Assembly: GCF_018500185.1 (NCBI RefSeq)
Contig: NZ_JAHBGI010000009.1
Span: 1-64,000 of the forward strand
From: Litoribacter ruber
GTDB taxonomy: Bacteria; Bacteroidota; Bacteroidia; Cytophagales; Cyclobacteriaceae
Length of the DNA: 64,000 bases
Reading direction: 5' to 3'
Part shown: positions 15,578 to 24,386 of the stretch, piece by piece
Layout of the letters: every line of letters begins with the position of its first letter
Numbering within the stretch: the stretch's first letter is position 1
Translations under genes and position numbers: made by a program
The notes under the pieces: generated by a model
Database searches by the model: none
What the model saw: the letters and a program-made list of their open reading frames with translations, nothing else
Told to the model about the DNA's origin: nothing

Positions 15578-16639
15578 ATGATAAGAAACACTTTTATCAG
15601 TATGCAGAAGGGATTTCTGACGCTGATGTCCGCCGCGCTACTTTTTTCGTGTAGCAATGTTGAAACTTTTGAGGCTTCGGACCTTAAAGAGGCTCAGGAA
15701 GCAATTGCAGTAAAATTTAACACTACTGATGCAAATTTGAGGGTTGGAACAGGTTACAATGCTTGTGGTACACCTATGATTCGAGATTTGATAGTTGGAC
15801 AGAGCCAATCTGTTGGTAAAGTTGCAGTTTTCAACGATAATGAAAAATTCTATGTTACGGTAAGTATAACTGAGAGTAATTGGTTTATCCATAAAATCCA
15901 TGGTTTATTTGGCCAAGCTGAGACTGACTTTTTAGCGGATCCTAGAGGTAAACAAAAGAAAGGAATCATCAATCCCGCACCTGGTCAATTTCCCATCAAA
16001 GAATCTATCACACCTGACTACACTGATGCTAATCAGGAATATACTTTTGAGTTAGAAATAGGGGAAAAATTAATAAAAGCTGGCGAGTTTGATATAGCGG
16101 TACATGCAGAGCTTATTCATGTAACTAAATTTAACGAAGAAATGACGGAAGCTCTTGAGTATAAGAAAGAATCTGCATGGGGACAGGGGAGAAGATTTAA
16201 CCCAGAAGGTGTAGGTAATTGGTCTATGTATATGTCTTATGAAATCCAACCCTGTGATGTTGCCTGTACTGATACATGGTTTAGAAGTGTAACTAGAAAT
16301 AATAATGGAGAAGGTATACTAGATTTTGAGTCTGATAAGTTTGAATTAATGGATGGTTCAAATGTTGTTGGACAAGCTGTTTATCAAAGAAGTAGAACAA
16401 ATACGGGGCCTGGTGGTGCGATTTATAAAGTTGATGTAACATTCACCGTTTTGGACCCTGCCTATTCCTTCGATGAGTGGGGAGCATTCTATAGTAGTTC
16501 TGCCATTTTGGAATTGGAAAGAGATGATTTCGATGATATAAGAATGACTGAAACTGGAGGGACTGTTACATTTACTAACATAACAGGCTCCAGCTATTAT
16601 CTTGGTTTGTATGCTAAAATTACAGGAAAATGTAAATAA
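15578..16639 (+). CDS. Lipoprotein of unknown function, AT-rich, shares its signal region with the previous gene
   Basis: A 353-residue predicted lipoprotein with lipobox LLFSC (Cys25). ATG 15578 is chosen over an in-frame ATG at 15500 because it gives MIRNTFISMQKGFLTLMS, aligned residue for residue with the neighbour. The middle has a motif of the form ESAWGQGRRFNPEGVGNWSMYM (about residues 201-222), which I associate with secreted Bacteroidota proteins of unknown role. A cysteine pair (CDVAC) follows near residue 227. The gene is visibly richer in A+T than its neighbours, which hints at separate ancestry fused to a duplicated lipoprotein leader. Function unknown. Confidence 0.78.
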   Translation: MIRNTFISMQKGFLTLMSAALLFSCSNVETFEASDLKEAQEAIAVKFNTTDANLRVGTGYNACGTPMIRDLIVGQSQSVGKVAVFNDNEKFYVTVSITESNWFIHKIHGLFGQAETDFLADPRGKQKKGIINPAPGQFPIKESITPDYTDANQEYTFELEIGEKLIKAGEFDIAVHAELIHVTKFNEEMTEALEYKKESAWGQGRRFNPEGVGNWSMYMSYEIQPCDVACTDTWFRSVTRNNNGEGILDFESDKFELMDGSNVVGQAVYQRSRTNTGPGGAIYKVDVTFTVLDPAYSFDEWGAFYSSSAILELERDDFDDIRMTETGGTVTFTNITGSSYYLGLYAKITGKCK

Positions 16640-16656
16640 AATAAAAAGGATATAAT

Positions 16657-16689
16657 AAAAAGCCCAGGAAGATCTCCTGGGCTTTTTTT
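16657..16689 (+). terminator. Intrinsic terminator after the second lipoprotein gene
   Basis: AGCCCAGGA and TCCTGGGCT form a perfect 9-bp stem with a 5-nt loop and a seven-T tail. Confidence 0.92.
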
Positions 16690-16734
16690 ATCATTTTGCT
16701 TCCCTTCGGATTCACTCAGCTTCCTTTGTCACGT

Positions 16735-16875
16735 CCTAAATTTTCTAAATTCTTATATTTTCCGAGAAGGAGCTCTGAGAACCTCCTTTTAAAACTCTGC
16801 GAAACTCTCCCGATCCGCGAAAAGCTCCTCGGGACAAGCTGTGTCTCTTTGAATTTTTCTTTCATCAGTCATCTC
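16735..16875. repeat. Degenerate intergenic repeat, inverted relative to the copies near 2.9 kb and 22.9 kb
   Basis: On the minus strand this stretch reads ...cttgtcccgaggagctt..., then gtttcgcagagttttaaaaggag, then ...agctccttctcgg. It shares these words with 2890-3000 and with 22848-22940. It fills the gap between the lipoprotein terminator and the 3' end of glyQS. No coding potential. Confidence 0.6.
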
Positions 16876-16890
16876 ATCGTCGGATTTTTT

Positions 16891-18357
16891 TTAAATCTTC
16901 TCAAAAACCCTCCTAAAGCTACAAGCCTCTCCAAGCCTGCCATGTAGATCGCTGATGGCAACTCGCTCCTGCTCGGTGGTGTCGCGGTGACGGATGGTGA
17001 CGGTGTTGTCTTCTAGGGTCTGGTGATCCACGGCGATACAGAATGGGGTCCCGATCAAGTCCTGACGGGTATAGCGCTTTCCGATGGAAGCGGCCTCTTC
17101 ATAAATGATGTTGAAATCATACTTCAGAGCATCTACGATTTCCTTGGCTTTTTCCGGTAGGCCATCCTTTTTGGTCAAAGGCAAAATAGCCGCTTTCACC
17201 GGAGCGATGGCCGGGTGGAATTTCAGGTAGGTTCTGGACTTTCCATCTTTTTCCTCGTCCACAAAGGCATTGCAAAGCGTCATCAAAAACAACCTGTCCG
17301 CACCGATCGAAGTCTCAATCACATAAGGAATGTAGTTCTGATTCACCTCAGGATCGAAATACTGCTGCTTTTTCTTGCTGAACTCCTGGTGTTGCTTCAG
17401 GTCAAAGTCAGTACGGGAGTGAATACCCTCTACCTCTTTGAACCCAAATGGGAAATCGTACTCGATATCCATGGCTGCATTGGCATAATGGGCAAGCTTC
17501 TCATGGTCGTGGGTTCTGATTTTAGACTCAGGAATCCCCAGGGCTTTGTGCCACTTAACCCTGGCTTCGGCCCACTGCTGGTACCACTCCATTTCGCTGC
17601 CTGGGCGAACAAAGAATTGCATCTCCATTTGCTCAAATTCTCGCATACGGAAAATGAACTGGCGGGCCACGATTTCATTTCTAAAAGCCTTTCCGATCTG
17701 GGCGATACCGAAAGGCACCTTCATTCTGGCTGTTTTCTGTACATTCAGGAAGTTTACAAAAATCCCCTGGGCGGTTTCAGGTCTTAGGTAGATCGTCGAG
17801 CTATCCTCTGCCACCGAACCCACCTGTGTAGAAAACATCAAGTTGAACTGTCTCACCTCTGTCCAGTTGCTGGTACCGGAGATAGGGCAGTTGATTTCCT
17901 CATTGATGATCAGGTCTCTGACACCCGCTAAATCTTCGGCTTCAAGCAGTCGGCCCATAGCGGCCAGTAGCTGCTGGGCTTCTTCCAGCTTGCCCTCCTT
18001 TTCCAATCTGGCTGCCTTCTCCTCGATCAACACATCGGCACGGTAGCGCTTTTTGCTATCCTTGTTGTCAATCATGGGGTCGTTGAAGCTATCCACGTGG
18101 CCTGAAGCCTTCCAGGTAGTAGGATGCATGAAGATGGAGGAGTCGATTCCGACTACATTATCGTTAAGCCTGGTCATGGTTTCCCACCACAGGCGCTTGA
18201 GGTTGTTTTTCAGCTCCACCCCGTATGCCCCGTAATCATACACAGCCTGAAGGCCGTCGTAGATTTCAGAAGAAGGGTAGACAAACCCATACTCCTTTGC
18301 ATGGGCAATGATATCTTTCAGTTGAGCGATTTCTTGTGTTTGTTCTTGTTTTGCCAT
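16891..18357 (-). CDS. glyQS: Glycyl-tRNA synthetase, single-chain class II type
   Basis: It charges tRNA-Gly in the cytoplasm. This is the dimeric, single-chain (alpha2) form typical of Bacteroidota, not the alpha2beta2 GlyQ/GlyS form. The 488 residues contain class II motif 2 (RNEIVARQFIFRMREFEQMEMQ split by the strand turn), motif 3 near the centre and a C-terminal anticodon-binding domain (PFCIAVDHQTLEDNTVTIRHRD). Start ATG 18357 gives MAKQEQTQE. The upstream in-frame ATG at 18426 would add 23 unrelated residues and include the promoter. Confidence 0.96.
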   Translation of the reverse strand: MAKQEQTQEIAQLKDIIAHAKEYGFVYPSSEIYDGLQAVYDYGAYGVELKNNLKRLWWETMTRLNDNVVGIDSSIFMHPTTWKASGHVDSFNDPMIDNKDSKKRYRADVLIEEKAARLEKEGKLEEAQQLLAAMGRLLEAEDLAGVRDLIINEEINCPISGTSNWTEVRQFNLMFSTQVGSVAEDSSTIYLRPETAQGIFVNFLNVQKTARMKVPFGIAQIGKAFRNEIVARQFIFRMREFEQMEMQFFVRPGSEMEWYQQWAEARVKWHKALGIPESKIRTHDHEKLAHYANAAMDIEYDFPFGFKEVEGIHSRTDFDLKQHQEFSKKKQQYFDPEVNQNYIPYVIETSIGADRLFLMTLCNAFVDEEKDGKSRTYLKFHPAIAPVKAAILPLTKKDGLPEKAKEIVDALKYDFNIIYEEAASIGKRYTRQDLIGTPFCIAVDHQTLEDNTVTIRHRDTTEQERVAISDLHGRLGEACSFRRVFEKI

Positions 18358-18362
18358 AGGTA

Positions 18363-18393
18363 CAAAAATAGGTAAAAACGTATAGTTATCAAT
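18363..18393 (-). promoter_or_regulatory. Bacteroidota-type promoter 5 bp from the glyQS start
   Basis: Read on the minus strand: ATTG (18393-18390), exactly 19 bp, TATTTTTG (18370-18363), 5 nt, then ATG. It predicts a transcript with almost no leader and fixes the start codon at 18357. Confidence 0.6.
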
Positions 18394-18441
18394 TTTAAAA
18401 TGGAAGAGATGCGCCGGGGCGGCCAAAGATGGGATGATAGA

Positions 18442-18903
18442 TTAGCTCCTAAGCTTTCGGAAAAACAAAACTCCAAATACTAAAGTGGTAATGAAGAAAA
18501 TCAGGGTGGTCCATTCATAGGTGCGCTTGTCCTCTCTTTTTTCTTGGACAGAGTTTTCCATATCGGCCAAAGCTCTTTTTAATCGGCCAATGTCCTGTTC
18601 CTGCTTTTGGGCAATATATTTATAATCATCCTTTTCGTGGATGACTTCTACCCGTTGAATTTCTCCCAGCATCTTGAGCTCGTTCATGATTTGGTTGTCC
18701 TTTTGGATGATGCGTTCCATCCACTCGTTGGTCTGGATCATATCCTTTTTGGTGCGGTTGCCAAAGATGCCTGATTTTTGGCCTTCAGACTCCCTCCATT
18801 GCTGGTGTAATTGCTCTCTTTCTTGGACTAGGCGGTTGAGTTTTTCCTGAGCCATGCCCAAAAAGGGTAGGGTAATCAATAGTAGGGTAAGGATTGTTTT
18901 CAT
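18442..18903 (-). CDS. Exported coiled-coil protein with C-terminal membrane helix (unknown)
   Basis: A 153-residue protein with a cleavable signal (MKTILTLLLITLPFLGMAQ). A long charged coiled-coil follows (about residues 20-120, rich in Glu, Lys, Gln and Arg). Next come one membrane helix (about 130-148, TLIFFITTLVFGVLFF) and a short basic tail. The ATG at 18903 is chosen because it starts the signal peptide; the upstream in-frame ATG adds nine residues read from the terminator hairpin. No family is recognised. It would sit in the envelope with the coiled-coil outside the cytoplasm. Confidence 0.7.
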   Translation of the reverse strand: MKTILTLLLITLPFLGMAQEKLNRLVQEREQLHQQWRESEGQKSGIFGNRTKKDMIQTNEWMERIIQKDNQIMNELKMLGEIQRVEVIHEKDDYKYIAQKQEQDIGRLKRALADMENSVQEKREDKRTYEWTTLIFFITTLVFGVLFFRKLRS

Positions 18904-18913
18904 AAAATAAATA

Positions 18914-18937
18914 AAGGGCATTCGTATCAATGCCCTT
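18914..18937 (-). terminator. Hairpin terminator or attenuator between two minus-strand genes
   Basis: AAGGGCATT and AATGCCCTT form a perfect 9-bp stem with a 6-nt loop. On the minus strand it is followed by TTATTTATTTT and then directly by the ATG of the coiled-coil gene. It can terminate the upstream membrane-protein transcript, or act as an attenuator if the two are co-transcribed. Confidence 0.65.
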
Positions 18938-18964
18938 GCTCAAAAATTATGCCCTTCAAAATCC

Positions 18965-19339
18965 TTATTTGAATTTCAGGCGTTTTTTGGCACGGGGTTG
19001 TACTCGTCTTACCCGCTTGTTGGAAATGTAGAAATTGTACACAAAATTAATGGAAAGCACGGTGACAGTTAGGGTAGGGAAAAAGGCAGGAAGCATGCTT
19101 TTTATTCCCAATAGAATCATCAAACTGGCCAGCAAGCCTAATTTATAGGAAGTGTGGGCCTCGGAGTGGATTTTTCTGCCTGCCCATAGGCTGAAGGCTT
19201 CCAGAAAAGCCACCACCAAAATCAGGTAGGTCAATAAGTCTTTAGTCTGCAGAGTGCCCATCACTGTGGCCCATACGGCAATGGAAACCACCAGCACAAA
19301 GCTTAGGGTGTGGATGTAAGTGTGGAATTTGGTGTTCAT
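18965..19339 (-). CDS. Small integral membrane protein (unknown)
   Basis: A 124-residue protein with four hydrophobic segments (about residues 9-30, 34-52, 66-84 and 86-105). A very basic C-terminal tail (NKRVRRVQPRAKKRLKFK) follows and is probably cytoplasmic. No family motif is recognised. It has no obvious operon partner upstream. Downstream, across a terminator-like hairpin, is another envelope protein of unknown function. Confidence 0.65.
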   Translation of the reverse strand: MNTKFHTYIHTLSFVLVVSIAVWATVMGTLQTKDLLTYLILVVAFLEAFSLWAGRKIHSEAHTSYKLGLLASLMILLGIKSMLPAFFPTLTVTVLSINFVYNFYISNKRVRRVQPRAKKRLKFK

Positions 19340-19458
19340 GGTGTAAGTGGTTATAAGGTTAGAGGTTTAAATTAATAAATTATCATTTGATATTCAATTT
19401 TGTGCAAATGAAATATTGCAAATTTTAAAGTGCTATAAGGAAAGATTCTGCTTTAAAC

Positions 19459-19489
19459 AAAAAAAGAACCCCATTAAAAGGTTCTCTTT
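19459..19489 (-). terminator. Intrinsic terminator of the S9 peptidase gene
   Basis: On the minus strand AGAACC...GGTTCT is followed by seven T residues. It lies 28 bp past the peptidase stop. Confidence 0.85.
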
Positions 19490-19516
19490 AACACATTATT
19501 TTTTAAATCAAAGTAA

Positions 19517-21706
19517 TCAAAGCTTTCTCTTGATGAAATCAGTCATCATGTTGTACAGATGCCAGGTGGTATTTCCTCCATAAATACCGTGGTTGCGGTT
19601 AGGGTAGTAGAATGACTCAAACTGCTTGTCGGCACCTATGAGGGCATCTACCAAGTCCACTGCATTTTGGAAATGCACGTTGTCATCACCTGTACCGTGG
19701 ATCAACAAATAATTGCCCTCCAGTTTGTCTACATGGTTGATGGGACTGAAATCGTCATAACCTTCAGGGTTTTCCTGAGGGGTCTGCAGGTATCTTTCGG
19801 TATAGATGGTGTCATAATATCTCCATGTAGTCACAGGAGCCACGGCAATGGCGGCCTTGAAAACATCGTTGCCCTGCATCAGGGCCAAGCTTGACATGTA
19901 TCCACCATATGACCAGCCCCAAATACCGACTCTGGAGGCATCCACAAACGGTAGGCTTGCCAGGTGTTTAGCACCGGCAATTTGGTCCTCGGTCTCATGC
20001 TTGCCAAGTTGGGCATAAGTAACATGCTTGAAATCACGGCCTCTGGCTCCGGTCCCGCGGTTATCCACACAGGCCACTATATAACCTTCAGTGGTGAGGT
20101 AGGCATGCCAGAAGTCTCTCACACCTCCCCAGCTGTTGGTCACATTCTGCGAACCGGGGCCTCCATATACATACATCAAAACCGGATATTCCTTGCTCTC
20201 GTCAAAGTCTACCGGCTTGATGATATAACCATTCAAAGTAGTGCCATCGACAGTTTGAAAGTCAAAAAACTCCTTGCTTGGCATGGCCGTGTTTTCCAGT
20301 TTGTCACGCAAGTCCTGGTTGTCTTCCAGCATTTTCAGTTCCTTGCCGCTTGACTGATTTAATGTTACGATAAGGGGAGAATCAGCCGTGGAGTGGTATT
20401 TCACGAAGTATTTAAAATCACGGCTCATGTTTACCCTATGCGTGCCTTCTTCTGGGGTTAGCAGTTTTTTGCCTTTACCGTTAAGGTTGATGACATAAAG
20501 GTGTCGCTCCATTGGGGATTTTTCGGTGGAGATAAAATAGATCTCGCCGTTTTTCTCATCCACGCCCACCATTTGGGTCACTTCCCAATCGCCGGATGTG
20601 ATCTGGCGGATTTCTTTTCCTTTACTGTCATGGTGATAAATGTGCTTGAAACCATCCTTCTCACTGGTTCGGATAAAGCCTTTGTTGTTTTCCAAGAAAA
20701 GTAGGTTGTCATTGTAATCCATGTCCACGTAAGTGTCAGCGGTCTCCGTGAGGATTACCTCGCTGCCGCCAGTTTTGGCATCGGCATAGAAAAGGTCCAG
20801 CTGATTTTGAAGTCTGTTTAGCCTCAAGAATGCCAAGGTATTATTCTGCCCCGTCCAGTAGATTCTTGGCAGATAGATGTCGCTTTCCTCACCGGCATCC
20901 ATCTTAGCGGTTTTTTCCTCCTCCAGGTCATACACATGAATGCTGACATCAGAGTTTTTCTCACCGGCTTTAGGATATTTGAATACATAGTCCTGGGGAT
21001 ATAGCTCACCCCACACCTGCATGTTGAATTCAGGGACTTCACTTTCGTCAAATCTGATGAAAGCTATTTTCCTCCCGTCAGGCGACCAGTCAAAAGCCTT
21101 TGCCATGGAGAATTCCTCCTCATACACCCAGTCAGCGGCACCGTTGATGATTTCGTTGTCTTTCCCGTCGTGGGTGATCTGGGTGGTCTGGTTGGTGGAA
21201 AGATCTGTCCAATACAGGTTGTTGTCTTTCACAAAAGCCACCTTTGTGTTGTCTGGCGAAAGGGTGGCATACCCGATCTTTTCACCATCCATGAGCACCT
21301 GCTTCTCCCCAGAGGCAAGGTCCACTACGTGAAAAACAGCTTTGGAGGATCTTCTGTAGATTCTTTCGATATCAGACTCAATGAGTGCTTTGGTTTCCTC
21401 TTTGTTAAGGGAGAAATTGGCGAAATTGACCTCGAGCTTGGCTCCGTCGAGCAAAGTTTCCTCCTCTTCGCCGGTGGTGATATTCATCTTGACTACTCTC
21501 GGGTAGCCTCCCTTGCGGGTAAGGGAAGTGTAATACTGGCCGTCCTTCATCCAATTGATGCCCGTGACGGACTGTTGGCTGAATCTGGCATCTTTAAAAA
21601 CATCTTCTAACGTAATCTGCTTTTTGTCCTGCGCCTGGGTGGAAAAGCCGGCCAACAAAAATAGCAGCCCCATCAGCAGGGGGTATGCGGTTCTTTTATC
21701 GTACAT
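19517..21706 (-). CDS. Secreted S9 family dipeptidyl-peptidase (DPP-IV-like)
   Basis: A 729-residue serine peptidase that removes N-terminal dipeptides, typically Xaa-Pro, in the periplasm or outside the cell. A signal peptide (MYDKRTAYPLLMGLLFLLAG) precedes an N-terminal beta-propeller. The propeller contains the double-Glu substrate clamp (DWVYEEEFSM). The C-terminal alpha/beta-hydrolase domain has Ser599 in GWSYGG, Asp near 674 (HGTGDDNVH) and His near 706 (NRNHGIYGG). ATG 21706 is used because it begins the signal peptide; an in-frame ATG at 21820 adds 38 residues with no signal character. It is divergent from ddl. Confidence 0.94.
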   Translation of the reverse strand: MYDKRTAYPLLMGLLFLLAGFSTQAQDKKQITLEDVFKDARFSQQSVTGINWMKDGQYYTSLTRKGGYPRVVKMNITTGEEEETLLDGAKLEVNFANFSLNKEETKALIESDIERIYRRSSKAVFHVVDLASGEKQVLMDGEKIGYATLSPDNTKVAFVKDNNLYWTDLSTNQTTQITHDGKDNEIINGAADWVYEEEFSMAKAFDWSPDGRKIAFIRFDESEVPEFNMQVWGELYPQDYVFKYPKAGEKNSDVSIHVYDLEEEKTAKMDAGEESDIYLPRIYWTGQNNTLAFLRLNRLQNQLDLFYADAKTGGSEVILTETADTYVDMDYNDNLLFLENNKGFIRTSEKDGFKHIYHHDSKGKEIRQITSGDWEVTQMVGVDEKNGEIYFISTEKSPMERHLYVINLNGKGKKLLTPEEGTHRVNMSRDFKYFVKYHSTADSPLIVTLNQSSGKELKMLEDNQDLRDKLENTAMPSKEFFDFQTVDGTTLNGYIIKPVDFDESKEYPVLMYVYGGPGSQNVTNSWGGVRDFWHAYLTTEGYIVACVDNRGTGARGRDFKHVTYAQLGKHETEDQIAGAKHLASLPFVDASRVGIWGWSYGGYMSSLALMQGNDVFKAAIAVAPVTTWRYYDTIYTERYLQTPQENPEGYDDFSPINHVDKLEGNYLLIHGTGDDNVHFQNAVDLVDALIGADKQFESFYYPNRNHGIYGGNTTWHLYNMMTDFIKRKL

Positions 21707-21831
21707 AGGGTTTGTTAAATGAATTTCGGCTACAATATAATAAATATGGGGGAAGTGGGGGGTGTTTTTTATATGGATGACCTTGCGCTTTCCAAAATCC
21801 CCTTTAATTTTAACTTCCAAATGAAAGGTCT

Positions 21832-22815
21832 ATGAAAAAGAAGATTGCCTTGGTCACGGGAGGCTTTACCGGTGAGTCTGTCATATCCATCAAAAGTGCC
21901 GCTGTGGTGGAAAAACACATTGACAGGGACAAGTATGACGTATTTAAGATCCTGATCTATCCGGGCGACTGGTATTATGAAAGTCCCTCTGGAGAAAAAC
22001 ATCCTGTGGACCTGAATGACTTTTCCATCCTGGTGGATGGAGAAAAGATCACTTTCGATGGCGTCTTCAACATTCTTCATGGATCTCCCGGAGAAGATGG
22101 CAAGCTGGCCGGATATTTTGATATGATAGGCCTGCCCTACACGACCTGCGATGCGATGACCTCGGCCATCACCATGAACAAAGGCTACACAAAAGCCATC
22201 GTGGATGACATCCCAGAACTGAACGTGGCCAAATCCCTACAGCTTTTTGCCAACAGTCCGGCAAATACCCAGCGGGTGAAGGATGAGCTAAGTATGCCCC
22301 TGTTCATCAAGCCCAACAATGGGGGAAGCTCCATTGGTATGAGTAAGGTAAAAACAGAAGAGGAACTTCAGGAGGCATTGGATAAGGCTTTTGCAGAAGA
22401 TAAACAGGTGTTGGTTGAGGAGTTTGTTTCTGGAAGGGAGTTTTCGATTGGGATTTATACCGCCAAAGGGGTAACCACCGTACTCCCGGCTACTGAAATT
22501 GTGAGCAGCAAGGAGTATTTTGACTTTGAGGCCAAATACACGGCAGGTGTGACGGAAGAGATCACCCCTGGACGTATGAATGAGGAAGAAGTGGAGCGCG
22601 TGAGAAGAATAGTGGCAAAGGCTTATGAAAAGTTAAATTGCAAAGGGGCGGTGAGGATTGACTACTTTTTGGAGCATGAAACCGGAAAGTTTTTCTTCAT
22701 TGAGATAAACACGGTGCCCGGCCAAACCGAAACCAGCTTGATTTCCCAACAGGTGAGGGCCATTGGCAAAGAGGTGAAAGAATTTTATACAGAATTGATT
22801 GAGGAGATGTTTTAA
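21832..22815 (+). CDS. ddl: D-alanine--D-alanine ligase
   Basis: This ATP-grasp enzyme makes the D-Ala-D-Ala end of peptidoglycan precursors in the cytoplasm. The 327 residues include HGSPGEDGKLAGYFDMIGLPYTT, in which Glu starts the substrate-binding region. The ATP-binding KPNNGGSSIGMSKV and the metal-binding FIEINTVPGQTETSLIS are also present. The GGFTGESVISIKSA start replaces the more common GGxSxEhevSl, as in many Bacteroidota Ddl enzymes. It is monocistronic, with a shared terminator between it and metK. Confidence 0.96.
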   Translation: MKKKIALVTGGFTGESVISIKSAAVVEKHIDRDKYDVFKILIYPGDWYYESPSGEKHPVDLNDFSILVDGEKITFDGVFNILHGSPGEDGKLAGYFDMIGLPYTTCDAMTSAITMNKGYTKAIVDDIPELNVAKSLQLFANSPANTQRVKDELSMPLFIKPNNGGSSIGMSKVKTEEELQEALDKAFAEDKQVLVEEFVSGREFSIGIYTAKGVTTVLPATEIVSSKEYFDFEAKYTAGVTEEITPGRMNEEEVERVRRIVAKAYEKLNCKGAVRIDYFLEHETGKFFFIEINTVPGQTETSLISQQVRAIGKEVKEFYTELIEEMF

Positions 22816-22840
22816 GAGACAGAAGACCGAAACGGTATAA

Positions 22841-22945
22841 AAACCACTTCGCGGAAAGAAATGGGACACAGACCTGCCTGCGCAGGCAGGGTTCCGCTGA
22901 GTTTTAACGGAGTTTCGCAGAGTTCCTTTTTCACGGCCAAATCTA
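22841..22945. repeat. Degenerate intergenic repeat with an 18-bp perfect palindrome
   Basis: The sequence cttcgcggaaagaaatgggacac matches the block at about 2993. It is interrupted by a self-complementary 18-mer, CCTGCCTGCGCAGGCAGG (22873-22890), then continues as ctgagttttaacggagtttcgcagagttc. A palindrome inserted into a copy of the repeat is the simplest reading. Confidence 0.65.
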
Positions 22946-22980
22946 GGACCTGAAACCTGAGGATAAAAGCGTGAAAAAAT

Positions 22981-23010
22981 AAAAAGAGCGGCTAATTTGC
23001 CGCTTTTTAT
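22981..23010. terminator. Bidirectional terminator between ddl and metK
   Basis: AGCGGC (22987-22992) and GCCGCT (22999-23004) form the stem, flanked by an A-run and a T-run, so it can serve both convergent genes. Confidence 0.9.
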
Positions 23011-23029
23011 TTATAAGTCAGTTTTAGTC

Positions 23030-24283
23030 TTAAAGACCAAACTCCTTTTTGATTTTATCAACAAAATCCAGCTTTTCCCAAGTAAACAATTCCACATCCA
23101 AGGTGATGGAAGAGCCATCAGGGGAGAAGAATTTTTTGGTCACTACTTCGCTTTCCCTACCCATGTGGCCGTAAGCGGCTGTTTCCTCATAAATGGGGTT
23201 TCTCAACTTCAAGCGTTGCTCAATGGCATAAGGCCTCATGTCAAAGATAGATTCTATTTTCTTGGCTATTTCGCCATCAGTCATATCCACTTTGGCAGTG
23301 CCATACGTGTTGATATAGATCGCCATTGGCTGAGCCACACCGATTGCATAGGAAACCTGTACCAATACCTCGTCTGCAAGTCCCGCAGCAACCATGTTTT
23401 TGGCGATATGCCTGGTGGCATAAGCTGCTGAACGGTCAACTTTTGAAGGATCTTTACCGGAGAATGCGCCTCCGCCGTGGGCACCTTTTCCACCGTAGGT
23501 ATCCACGATGATTTTTCTGCCCGTCAATCCCGTATCACCATGCGGTCCACCGATTACAAACTTACCGGTAGGGTTGATGTGATATTTGATGTTGTCGGTG
23601 AAAAGTTTCTGGAGATCTGGAGTCAACTGGTTTTTAACCCTTGGGATCAAAATGTTGATGATGTCCTGCTTGATCTTCTCGAGCATTTCCTTTTCTTCAG
23701 CAAAGTCATCGTGCTGCGTAGAAACCACAATGGCTTCAATGCGTTGAGGCACGTTGTCGTCGCTGTATTCAATGGTCACCTGAGCCTTAGAATCTGGTCT
23801 CAAATAGGTGATTTCCTTATTTTCTCTCCTCAGGGCAGCCAAGTCTTTGAGCAACCTATGAGAAATATCCAGTGCCAAAGGCATATAGTTTTCGGTTTCC
23901 TTGGTAGCATAACCGAACATCATCCCCTGGTCACCCGCACCTTGCTCCTCTGGAGTAGTACGATCCACCCCTTGGTTGATGTCGGGAGACTGTTCGTGGA
24001 TGGCCGAAAATACACCACAGCTGTTTCCGTCAAACATATATTCACCCTTGGTATAACCAATTCGGTTGATTACATCTCTGGCGATTTTTTGTACATCTAG
24101 GTAGGTTTCGGATTTGACCTCTCCGGCAAGTACTACCTGTCCGGTGGTTACCAAAGTCTCACAGGCGACTTTGGATCTGGGGTCAAATGCTAAGAAGTTG
24201 TCGATTAGTGCGTCGGAAATTTGATCCGATATCTTATCCGGATGTCCTTCAGAAACAGACTCCGAGGTGAATAAATAAGGCAT
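23030..24283 (-). CDS. metK: S-adenosylmethionine synthetase
   Basis: This cytoplasmic enzyme makes S-adenosylmethionine from methionine and ATP. The 417 residues begin [21 protein letters not shown], a strongly conserved N-terminus that fixes the start. The [12 protein letters not shown] signature is near residue 115 and [16 protein letters not shown] near 270. About 100 bp of leader lies between it and the upstream gene; I see no SAM riboswitch fold there. It is convergent with ddl. Confidence 0.97.
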   Translation of the reverse strand: MPYLFTSESVSEGHPDKISDQISDALIDNFLAFDPRSKVACETLVTTGQVVLAGEVKSETYLDVQKIARDVINRIGYTKGEYMFDGNSCGVFSAIHEQSPDINQGVDRTTPEEQGAGDQGMMFGYATKETENYMPLALDISHRLLKDLAALRRENKEITYLRPDSKAQVTIEYSDDNVPQRIEAIVVSTQHDDFAEEKEMLEKIKQDIINILIPRVKNQLTPDLQKLFTDNIKYHINPTGKFVIGGPHGDTGLTGRKIIVDTYGGKGAHGGGAFSGKDPSKVDRSAAYATRHIAKNMVAAGLADEVLVQVSYAIGVAQPMAIYINTYGTAKVDMTDGEIAKKIESIFDMRPYAIEQRLKLRNPIYEETAAYGHMGRESEVVTKKFFSPDGSSITLDVELFTWEKLDFVDKIKKEFGL

Positions 24284-24386
24284 ATATCTATTTTTAAACT
24301 TCGATTTTAAAAGGTTATAAAACTAAATCTTCGGTGGGAAATAAAAACACCAATATAATTGGCTATACGCTCAATTCCAATTGTTT

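Noticed and set aside
24284-24386. SAM riboswitch upstream of metK
   Set aside because: The leader is short and AT-rich with no conserved SAM aptamer helices that I can see.
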